Below are positions 6,458 to 11,529 of a stretch of DNA of 11,529 nucleotides, piece by piece. The DNA comes from Clostridia bacterium. GTDB lineage: Bacteria > Bacillota > Clostridia > Oscillospirales > Butyricicoccaceae. Location of the stretch: contig JAFQKM010000176.1 of assembly GCA_017396925.1 (NCBI GenBank), positions 1 through 11,529 of the forward strand, given 5' to 3'. The translations under genes were made by a program, and so were the position numbers. Position 1 is the first letter of the stretch. Each line of letters opens with the position of its first letter. Under the pieces are notes generated by a model that had not been told where the DNA came from, made no database searches, and saw only the letters and a list, made by a program, of their open reading frames with translations.

Positions 6458-6494
6458 AAAAGGCCTGTAAAGCATTTTGCTTTACAGGCCTTTT
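6458..6494 (-). terminator. Strong long-stem terminator after the ABC-F/small membrane protein genes
   Basis: A perfect inverted repeat, arms 6458-6474 and 6478-6494 (17 base pairs, core GGCCTGTAAAGC) with a TTT loop, followed on the minus strand by TTTTGTTTT. It lies 25 bases past the stop of the 75-aa protein gene. The stem is symmetrical with T-runs on both sides, so it could act both ways, although no plus-strand gene ends here. Confidence 0.9.
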
Positions 6495-6519
6495 TCGCAG
6501 GAATTTACTTTTTGACGCT

Positions 6520-6747
6520 TTAATAGAGGTGGTTCATCAGGAAAAAGAGGGCGATCGACAGGAAGGCGAGCACAGGCAGGATGAAAAAGCATCCGCCGAT
6601 ATAGAAGCCGCGGGTCGGCTTGCCGCCGTTTTCCTCCAGCTTGGCAAAGAGGGCAAACTCTTTGAGGTCGCGGTCGGTATCCTCCTCGTCGTCCCAGAGG
6701 GGCTGTGCCTTGGGTTCCTCGGTGCCGGGGGTTTTGGGGTCCTGCAT
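6520..6747 (-). CDS. Small single-pass membrane protein, 75 aa
   Basis: I do not recognise a family. The N-terminal half (1-45) is hydrophilic and acidic (WDDEEDTDRDLKEF, 18-31), and residues 48-71 form one clear membrane helix (FYIGGCFFILPVLAFLS and on), ending in NHLY. By the positive-inside rule the few basic residues (K43, R46) just before the helix suggest the N-terminus is cytosolic. The ATG sits one base after the ABC-F stop (TAA-G-ATG) with no strong ribosome binding site of its own, so translation is probably coupled to the ABC-F gene. The shared transcript ends at the strong terminator 25 bases downstream. Function unknown; a coding role is supported by the reading frame, length and position. 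Confidence 0.75.
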   Translation of the reverse strand: MQDPKTPGTEEPKAQPLWDDEEDTDRDLKEFALFAKLEENGGKPTRGFYIGGCFFILPVLAFLSIALFFLMNHLY

Positions 6748-6748
6748 C

Positions 6749-8353
6749 TTAGAACTTCTTCTGGGCCTTCATCTCGAGATACTCGTCGTAGGTGCAGCGG
6801 CGGTCGATGACGCCGGTGGGTGTGATCTCGATGATGCGGTTGGCGATGGTCTGGATGAACTCGTGGTCGTGGGAGGTGAAGAGGACGATGCCCTTGAAAT
6901 CACGCAGGCCGTTGTTGACGGCGGTGATGCTCTCCAGGTCAAGGTGGTTGGTGGGCTGGTCGAGGACCAGAGCGTTGCTGCCGAAGAGCATCATGCGGGA
7001 CAGCATGCAGCGGACGCGCTCGCCGCCCGAGAGGACCTTGGCAGGCTTATAGACTTCGTCGCCCGAGAAGAGCATACGGCCCAGGAAGCCGCGCAGGAAG
7101 GTCTCGGTGTCTTCGGTGGTGGTATACTGGCGCATCCACTCGATCAGGTTGAGGTCAACGTCCTCGAAGAAGTCGCCGTTGTCCTTGGGGAAGTAGGATA
7201 CGCTGATGGTGTTGCCCCACTTGAAGGCGCCGGCGTCGGGCTGGCTCTCTTCCATGATGATCTTGAAGAGCTCGGTGACGGCCAGAGGATTCTCGCTGAG
7301 GAAGGCGACCTTGTCGCCGCGGTCGAGGCGGAAGGATACATCCTGCAGCAGGGGCAGGCCATCTTCGCCCATCTTGGAAATGTTGTTGACGGCCAGGATA
7401 TCCTTGCCCGGCTCGCGGGTGGGGGTGAAGCCGACGAAGGGATAGCGGCGGGACGATGCCGGCATCTCTTCGATGGTGATCTTGTCCAGCAGCTTCTTAC
7501 GGGATGTGGCCTGACGGGACTTGGACTTGTTGGCAGAGAAACGGGCGATAAAGCTCTGCAGTTCGGCGATCTTTTCCTCGGCGCGCTTGTTCTGGGCCTT
7601 GATCAGACGCTGGATCAGCTGGCTGGACTCATACCAGAACTCGTAGTTACCGACATACATTTTGATCTGACCGTAGTCGATGTCGACGATATGGGTGCAG
7701 ACATTGTTGAGGAAGTGACGGTCGTGGGAGACGACCAGAACGGTGCCGGGATAATCAAAGAGGAAATCTTCCAGCCAGCGGATGGCGTCGATATCCAGTT
7801 CGTTGGTCGGCTCGTCGAGCAGGACGATCTGGGGATTGCCGAACAGGGCCTGGGCCAGCAGGACCTTGACCTTGTCGCTGTCGGGCAGGGCCGACATCTG
7901 GGTATAGAGGATGGATTCATCCAGGCCGAGGCCCTGGATCAGCTTGGAAACGTCGCTTTCGGCTTCCCAGCCGCCCATTTCGGCAAACTGGGTCTCCAGA
8001 TCGGCAACGCGCATGCCGTCTTCATCGGTGAAGTCGGGCTTGGCATAGATGGCGTCCTTTTCCTTGCCGATGTCATAGAGCTCCTTGTTGCCCATGATGA
8101 CGGTGTCGAGGACGGTGTATTCGTCGAAGGCGAAGTGGTCCTGCTTGAGGACCGACATACGGGTGTTGGGGGGCATCGATACATGGCCGGTGGTGGGCTC
8201 CAGCTGGCCCGAAAGAACACGCAGGAAGGTCGACTTGCCGGCGCCGTTGGCACCGATGATGCCATAGCAGTTGCCGTCGGTGAACTTCAGGTCGACATTC
8301 TTAAAGAGGGTCTGCCCGGGAAAAGCGATGCTTACGTCAGATACAGTTAACAT
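6749..8353 (-). CDS. ybiT: ABC-F family ATPase, YkpA/YbiT type, 534 aa
   Basis: A cytosolic, soluble twin-ATPase protein of the ABC-F family, members of which act on the ribosome. Domain 1: Walker A GANGAGKST (34-42), Walker B VLLDEPTN (177-184), H210; its signature position reads ALPDSDK (155-161) instead of LSGGx. Linker (about 242-305) contains AELQSFIARFSANKSKSRQA (263-282), the YbiT-type linker hallmark. Domain 2: the Walker A position reads SENPLAVTE (353-361), losing G and K; signature LSGGERVR (441-448) is intact; Walker B is VLDQPTN (463-469), with Gln466 for the catalytic Glu; H495. One ATP site is therefore canonical and the other degenerate. The start at 8353 has AGGAG (8360-8364). 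No antibiotic-resistance role is suggested. Family-level call is firm; symbol by similarity to YbiT/YkpA. Confidence 0.93.
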   Translation of the reverse strand: MLTVSDVSIAFPGQTLFKNVDLKFTDGNCYGIIGANGAGKSTFLRVLSGQLEPTTGHVSMPPNTRMSVLKQDHFAFDEYTVLDTVIMGNKELYDIGKEKDAIYAKPDFTDEDGMRVADLETQFAEMGGWEAESDVSKLIQGLGLDESILYTQMSALPDSDKVKVLLAQALFGNPQIVLLDEPTNELDIDAIRWLEDFLFDYPGTVLVVSHDRHFLNNVCTHIVDIDYGQIKMYVGNYEFWYESSQLIQRLIKAQNKRAEEKIAELQSFIARFSANKSKSRQATSRKKLLDKITIEEMPASSRRYPFVGFTPTREPGKDILAVNNISKMGEDGLPLLQDVSFRLDRGDKVAFLSENPLAVTELFKIIMEESQPDAGAFKWGNTISVSYFPKDNGDFFEDVDLNLIEWMRQYTTTEDTETFLRGFLGRMLFSGDEVYKPAKVLSGGERVRCMLSRMMLFGSNALVLDQPTNHLDLESITAVNNGLRDFKGIVLFTSHDHEFIQTIANRIIEITPTGVIDRRCTYDEYLEMKAQKKF

Positions 8354-8401
8354 TGCGATCTCCTATATTTCATAATATTTATTTTGCACATAGACCCTTT
8401 T

Positions 8402-8430
8402 ATTTTACAGGAGTTTGCCGATAAAAGCAA
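8402..8430 (-). promoter_or_regulatory. Predicted promoter of the ABC-F gene
   Basis: Minus strand: TTGCTT (8425-8430), 17-base spacer, TAAAAT (8402-8407). Transcription would start near 8395, leaving a leader of about 42 bases. Divergent from the promoter at 8445-8473. Confidence 0.6.
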
Positions 8431-8444
8431 GGGGGAGGGGAGCG

Positions 8445-8473
8445 TTGAATAAACTTCCCCGATGTGGTATGAT
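8445..8473 (+). promoter_or_regulatory. Predicted promoter of the 8511 operon
   Basis: TTGAAT (8445-8450), 17-base spacer, TATGAT (8468-8473) preceded by TGG (extended -10). Transcription would start near 8480, 31 bases before the ATG at 8511. Its -35 box lies 15 bases from the -35 box of the divergent ABC-F promoter. Confidence 0.7.
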
Positions 8474-8510
8474 AAAACTATAAAGTGTAGTCTGTAAAAG
8501 GAGGGTTCTT

Positions 8511-8702
8511 ATGCGCAATCACCCATATACGGATATCAGCGGCCGGACAGCCTTACTGGTCATTCCCTTTGTTTGTCTGCTGATCTGGCTGTTCAACGCC
8601 CATCGCATGGGCAAAATCAGCAAAAAGCAGTATCGCCTGTATTCGATCGTGGCAGGGATCCTTCTGCTTGGCGGCCTGATCATTACGTTGAGGATCGGGT
8701 GA
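8511..8702 (+). CDS. Small two-helix membrane protein, 63 aa
   Basis: No family recognised. Two hydrophobic helices (about 13-29, ALLVIPFVCLLIWLFNA end; and 44-60, YSIVAGILLLGGLIITL) are joined by a short basic loop HRMGKISKKQYR (31-42), which predicts a hairpin with the loop in the cytosol. An AAGGAGG site (8498-8504) precedes the ATG, and an extended -10 promoter lies just upstream. It is the first gene of a plus-strand operon with the hydrolase 12 bases after its stop. Good initiation signals argue that it is real despite its size. Function unknown. Confidence 0.8.
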   Translation: MRNHPYTDISGRTALLVIPFVCLLIWLFNAHRMGKISKKQYRLYSIVAGILLLGGLIITLRIG

Positions 8703-8714
8703 TAGGAGAACAAA

Positions 8715-9518
8715 ATGTTCAATGCAAAAAACGGACGGCTCCGCCTGCATGGCGCCGTCATGGATTATATCCTTTTCGGCAAAGGGGAGAAGGATCTGGT
8801 CATGATCCCCGGCCTGGGCGACGGCCTGCTGACCGTCCGCGGCAAGGCCCTGCCCTTTTCGCTGATGTATACGAAATACGCCAAAGCCTTCCGCGTATGG
8901 ATGTTCAGCCGCCCCGATCCTCTGCCGCAGGGGCACACCACCCGGGACATGGCCCGTGATTTAAAGGATGCCATGGTGCTGCTGGACATTGAAAAGGCGA
9001 GCGTCATCGGCATCTCGCAGGGCGGCATGATCGCCCAGCATCTGGCCATCGATTACCCCGAAAAGGTGGAAAAGCTGGTGCTGACCGTCACGGTGCCCTG
9101 TGCCAATGAGGTGCTGACCCAGAATGTACAGAACTGGATGGAAATGGCCCGCCGGGACGACTATGCCGCCATCATGGAAGACAATCTGCGGCAGATGTAT
9201 ACCGAAGCCTATGTGAAAAAGAACCGCTGGCTGCTGCCCATCACCACCCGCGTGGGCAAACCGAAGAGCTTCGACCGTTTTCTTGTGCAGGCCGAAGCCT
9301 GCCTGACCCATGACGCCGCCTCCGGCCTTGGCGCCATCACGGCGCCCACGCTGATCCTCGGCGGTGGGCAGGACCGGACCCTTGGGGTCGGGGGCAGTTA
9401 CGCCCTGCAGGAAGCCATCCCAAACAGCCGCCTGCGCGTATGGGAAGATTATGGCCATGCCCTCTACGACGAGGCCCCCGACTTCGACGATGTTGTGATG
9501 GGCTTTTTACAGGAATAG
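8715..9518 (+). CDS. Alpha/beta hydrolase, 267 aa
   Basis: Cytosolic serine hydrolase of the alpha/beta-hydrolase fold (esterase/lipase-like; substrate unknown). The nucleophile elbow is GISQGG, Ser101 (99-104), followed by MIAQHLAIDYPEKVEKLVL (105-123), the usual helix and strand after the elbow. The acid is probably Asp220 (LILGGGQDRTLG, 213-224) and the histidine His248 (YGHALYDEAPDFDD, 246-259), in normal order and spacing. The oxyanion-loop position reads IPGLGDG (31-37). A cap domain lies about 128-195. The ATG at 8715 has AGGAG at 8704-8708. It is flanked by small membrane protein genes in one operon, so it may act on a membrane-associated substrate (weak inference). Confidence 0.9.
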   Translation: MFNAKNGRLRLHGAVMDYILFGKGEKDLVMIPGLGDGLLTVRGKALPFSLMYTKYAKAFRVWMFSRPDPLPQGHTTRDMARDLKDAMVLLDIEKASVIGISQGGMIAQHLAIDYPEKVEKLVLTVTVPCANEVLTQNVQNWMEMARRDDYAAIMEDNLRQMYTEAYVKKNRWLLPITTRVGKPKSFDRFLVQAEACLTHDAASGLGAITAPTLILGGGQDRTLGVGGSYALQEAIPNSRLRVWEDYGHALYDEAPDFDDVVMGFLQE

Positions 9519-9527
9519 GAGGGAAGT

Positions 9528-9938
9528 ATGGAGAAGAAAAAGAAGATCGCGCTGATGGCCCTTGGCGCGGTGCTGATCATTGCTTTGACCCATGTGCTTT
9601 TCTGGTATCTCGTGCCTTACCGCAGCTATCAGGAATATGAGGATTCCATGCCCGCCGAGATCGAGACCGAGATCCGCTATCCCACGGTATTTTCCCTGCG
9701 AGGGCGCATCCGAATGTTTGTCAATGATTATTCGGCCCTCGAGATGGTCCCCGGTGTGTTTGGCGGCGCCGACCTGTATGTGGTCTTCGCCGGCATGACC
9801 GAAGAATACCGCATCCCCGTCGACCGCGAGCTGATCCCGCTGGAGCGCACCAACGAAGAGTGCGAGATCCTGCTGGACGAGAGCCGCAGCCATATGCTGG
9901 AATATCTGGCATGGGCCGAAGAGAACTGGGGTTTTTAA
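9528..9938 (+). CDS. Membrane-anchored protein of unknown function, 136 aa
   Basis: No family recognised. MEKKKK is followed by one hydrophobic helix (about 6-29), without a lipobox or obvious cleavage site, then a hydrophilic domain (30-136) rich in Glu and Tyr. By charge, the N-terminus is cytosolic and the domain extracellular. The tail has alternating strand-like segments (TVFSLRGRIRMFV, ADLYVVFAGMTEEYRIPVD) and an acidic C-terminus ending EENWGF. The ATG at 9528 is preceded by AGGAGGGAAG, nine bases after the hydrolase stop, so it belongs to the same operon. A plausible role is a secreted-domain partner of the hydrolase operon, which is only inference. Confidence 0.8.
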   Translation: MEKKKKIALMALGAVLIIALTHVLFWYLVPYRSYQEYEDSMPAEIETEIRYPTVFSLRGRIRMFVNDYSALEMVPGVFGGADLYVVFAGMTEEYRIPVDRELIPLERTNEECEILLDESRSHMLEYLAWAEENWGF

Positions 9939-9969
9939 AAGCATAGAGTCTCTGATCTTTTGCGGTGTG

Positions 9970-9996
9970 AGATCCTTCGACTTCGCTCAGGATGAC
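9970..9996. repeat. Dispersed GGATGAC-type intergenic repeat unit
   Basis: The stretch GATCCTTCGACTTCGCTCAG followed by GATGAC matches a short imperfect palindrome (ATCCT...AGGAT arms) that is found in many copies between genes of diverse bacteria. When translated on the minus strand it gives the well-known spurious peptide VILSEVEGS. It occupies the 101-base gap between 9938 and 10040, where no clear terminator is seen. Identity as a dispersed repeat is from memory; a second copy is not in this window. Confidence 0.65.
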
Positions 9997-10039
9997 AAAG
10001 TTATTATGGAGCCTTTCCAAAGAAAAGGAGTTTTGAGAT

Positions 10040-10582
10040 ATGAAATGGTTTATTGCGTCCGACCTGCACGGTTCGGCTGCCTATTGCGAACAGATGCTGG
10101 CGGCCTATGCCCGGGAAGGGGCCGACCGTCTGGTGCTGCTGGGCGATATCCTCTACCACGGTCCCCGCAACGATCTGCCCGAGGGCTATGCCCCCAAGGC
10201 GGTCATCGCTGCCCTCAATCCGCTGAAGGAGCAGATCCTCTGCGTCCGCGGCAACTGCGATACCGAGGTCGACCAGATGGTGCTCGAGTTCCCCATTCTG
10301 GCCGATTATGCCCTCCTGGCCGACGGCGGCCTGACCGTTTATCTGACCCACGGCCATAAGTTTGGCGAGCAGAATCCGCCGCCCATGCCCAAGGGCAGCG
10401 TCCTGCTCTGCGGCCATACCCACATTCCGGCATGGAATGTCCACGAAGATTTCATCTATGTCAATCCCGGGTCGGTGTCCATCCCCAAGAACGGCAGCCA
10501 CCACGGCTATATGCTTCTTGAAAACGGCGTCTTTACATGGAAGGACCTGGAGGGCAATACGATAAGAGAAGAACGGATTTAA
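10040..10582 (+). CDS. yfcE: YfcE-type metallophosphodiesterase, 180 aa
   Basis: A calcineurin-like phosphoesterase with two metal ions, close to E. coli YfcE, which cleaves phosphodiesters in vitro; physiological substrate unknown. Metal and catalytic motifs: D8-L-H10-G, G35-D36, HGPRNDLPEGYAPK (40-53, a YfcE hallmark), GNCD (71-74), THGH (103-106) and GHTH (125-128), then NPGSVSIPK (142-150). Everything needed for activity is present and the length is normal (YfcE is 184). AAAGGAG lies nine bases upstream of the ATG. The MBL-fold hydrolase follows 15 bases after the stop, so the two are cotranscribed. Whether they read through from 9938 is unclear because no terminator separates them. Confidence 0.95.
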   Translation: MKWFIASDLHGSAAYCEQMLAAYAREGADRLVLLGDILYHGPRNDLPEGYAPKAVIAALNPLKEQILCVRGNCDTEVDQMVLEFPILADYALLADGGLTVYLTHGHKFGEQNPPPMPKGSVLLCGHTHIPAWNVHEDFIYVNPGSVSIPKNGSHHGYMLLENGVFTWKDLEGNTIREERI

Positions 10583-10597
10583 GGAAGGAGAAATACT

Positions 10598-11227
10598 ATG
10601 TCGAATATCACCATCAAATGGCTGGGCCTGTCCTGCTATAAGCTGACCTGCGGCGACGCCACACTGGTCCTCGATCCCTATACCGGCGTTCGCGGCTTCC
10701 CCGAGTTCAGAACAGCGGCCAATGCCGTTTACTGCAGCCATAACCACGGCGACCACGGCTATGTACAGGCTGTGGACATTGTGCCTTATGCCGGCGAGCT
10801 GCCCTTTAAGGTCGAGATCGTCGATACCTTCCACGATGACGCCGAGGGCGCCAAGCGCGGCCCCAACAAGGTGCATATCATCGAGCATCAGGGCGTCCGC
10901 GTGGCCCATTTCGGCGATCTTGGCCATATGCTGAGTGAAGCACAGATCAGGGCCATCGGCGCGGTCGACGCCGTTATGATCCCCGTAGGCGGCTTCTATA
11001 CCGTCGACGGCATGGGGGCCAAGGCGGTCTGTGATGCGCTGCAGCCCAGGGCCGTTATCCCCATGCATTACCGCGAAGGGGAGCAGGGACATGATGTGAT
11101 CGATACCGTCGAGCCCTTCCTCGCCCTGTGGGACGAGAAGCTGGTTTCTCACCCCGATACCGATACCATCGTCATCACAAAGGATATGCCGCAGCAGGTC
11201 GTCCAGCTGACCTTTAAGGGGGAATAA
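10598..11227 (+). CDS. MBL-fold metal-dependent hydrolase (COG2220-like), 209 aa
   Basis: Metallo-beta-lactamase-fold hydrolase related to the UPF0173/UlaG-like group, not a beta-lactamase of resistance type. The metal motif reads SHNHGDH (47-53), fitting H-x-H-x-D-H with Ser for the first Thr; HFGDLGH (104-110) carries the bridging Asp; IPVGGFYT (128-135) and PMHYR (155-159) are typical of COG2220. Strand VLDPYTGVRGF (24-34) is the usual D-P motif. The protein is a little short but has all core motifs. AAGGAAGGAG precedes the ATG at 10598, and the gene ends four bases before a strong terminator. Likely cotranscribed with yfcE. Substrate unknown; phosphodiester or lactone hydrolysis is the usual guess. 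Confidence 0.9.
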   Translation: MSNITIKWLGLSCYKLTCGDATLVLDPYTGVRGFPEFRTAANAVYCSHNHGDHGYVQAVDIVPYAGELPFKVEIVDTFHDDAEGAKRGPNKVHIIEHQGVRVAHFGDLGHMLSEAQIRAIGAVDAVMIPVGGFYTVDGMGAKAVCDALQPRAVIPMHYREGEQGHDVIDTVEPFLALWDEKLVSHPDTDTIVITKDMPQQVVQLTFKGE

Positions 11228-11230
11228 TAT

Positions 11231-11263
11231 AAAAAAGCCGCTCCTTTGGGGAGCGGCTTTTTT
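11231..11263. terminator. Bidirectional rho-independent terminator
   Basis: GCCGCTCC (11237-11244) pairs with GGAGCGGC (11250-11257), flanked by AAAAAA and TTTTTT. It ends the plus-strand hydrolase transcript and, read the other way, the convergent aldolase gene. Confidence 0.9.
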
Positions 11264-11279
11264 ATTGCGGATCAAAATC

Positions 11280-11529
11280 TTAGAAAGCCAGAATATCCTT
11301 TGCCAGCTGCTCGGCGTCCTCCAGCTTGGTGCACCAGCTGGTGCAGAAGCGGACGGCGGTGTGATCGTCGTCGACCTTGGCCCATGTGGCATAGGAATAC
11401 TTGTCCTGGAAGGCCTTGAGCATCTCGTTGGGCAGGATGGGGAACTGCTGGTTGGTGGGGGAAGCGCAGAACATCTTATAGCCCTTCTGTTCGCAGGCTT
11501 CGCGGATGATGGTGGCTGCCTTGTTGGCA
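11280..11529 (-). CDS. ltaE: Low-specificity threonine aldolase, C-terminal part (partial at window edge)
   Basis: The last 83 codons of a PLP-dependent enzyme that splits threonine (allo-threonine) to glycine and acetaldehyde. The frame is open to the window edge, and the catalytic lysine region lies outside. The visible end carries SPTNQQFPILPNEMLKAF and VRFCTSWCTKLED, a conserved pattern of the beta-eliminating lyase/threonine aldolase family in Firmicutes. The gene starts beyond 11529 and reads towards the convergent MBL-hydrolase gene, sharing the bidirectional terminator at 11231-11263. An ATG at 11474 is internal, not the start. Assignment rests on the C-terminus only; other beta-eliminating lyases are less likely. 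Confidence 0.8.
   Translation of the reverse strand, partial: ANKAATIIREACEQKGYKMFCASPTNQQFPILPNEMLKAFQDKYSYATWAKVDDDHTAVRFCTSWCTKLEDAEQLAKDILAF

Noticed and set aside
6620..8350. 576-aa plus-strand open frame
   Set aside because: Exact antisense of the ABC-F gene, caused by GC-biased third positions; no family motif.
8348..8391. 14-codon upstream frame (MCKINIMKYRRSQC) overlapping the ABC-F start, as in attenuator leaders
   Set aside because: Its ATG would lie about four bases from the predicted transcript start with no ribosome binding site, and no alternative hairpins are visible in the leader.
9721..10020. Minus-strand open frame containing VILSEVEGS
   Set aside because: The peptide comes from the dispersed repeat; the rest is antisense of the 136-aa gene.
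10598..11227. MBL-fold gene as a beta-lactam resistance gene
   Set aside because: Motifs match the general COG2220 hydrolases; there is no signal peptide and no class B active-site pattern.
10004..11392. 462-aa minus-strand open frame across yfcE and the MBL hydrolase
   Set aside because: Antisense of two well-supported genes and spans a terminator; its middle resembles no protein.

Overview
The window looks like chromosomal DNA from a GC-rich, low-complexity-of-intergenic-space member of the Clostridia (Firmicutes), most likely a gut Oscillospiraceae/Ruminococcaceae-type bacterium. The reasons are strong AGGAGG-type ribosome binding sites, sigma-A-like promoters (TTGACA/TATACT), short hairpin + T-run terminators, lipoprotein signal usage, a YkpA/YbiT-type ABC-F protein with Firmicute-like sequence, and a dispersed GGATGAC-type repeat common in such genomes. 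Genus is inference.

Layout. (1) 1-105: a minus-strand scrap that reads like the membrane segment after M6 of a P-type cation ATPase, cut off where a small DUF1653 gene (106-342, +) begins. (2) 353-378: bidirectional terminator between DUF1653 and a convergent, monocistronic short-chain dehydrogenase (1254-505, -) that has a textbook promoter (1306-1334). (3) 3549-1416 (-): a two-gene operon of G3E/CobW-family GTPases. The first carries a GCICC metal site and an 83-residue His/Cys repeat region. The second lacks GCICC and has a YcgQ/DUF1980-like C-terminal domain. It has its own promoter (3597-3624) and terminator (1364-1391). (4) 6301-3692 (-): a NitT/TauT-type ABC importer (ATPase, permease, lipoprotein binding protein) with overlapping genes and a terminator at 3637-3671. 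(5) 8353-6520 (-): an ABC-F ATPase with one intact and one degenerate nucleotide site, followed one base later by a small membrane protein, ending in a very long hairpin terminator. (6) 8402-8473: back-to-back promoters. (7) 8511-11227 (+): two-TM small protein, alpha/beta hydrolase, single-TM protein, a dispersed repeat, a YfcE-type phosphodiesterase and an MBL-fold hydrolase, ending at a bidirectional terminator (11231-11263). (8) 11529-11280 (-): the C-terminus of a low-specificity threonine aldolase.

How it fits together. Most of the window is housekeeping-like. The part that stands out is the metal-handling pair of G3E GTPases, where one protein looks like a heavy metal buffer/chaperone and its partner seems to have traded the metal motif for another domain. 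They lie next to, but are transcribed separately from, an ABC importer whose substrate cannot be told from sequence. No phage, transposase, CRISPR array, tRNA or rRNA was seen. No gene-free stretch exceeds 300 bases.
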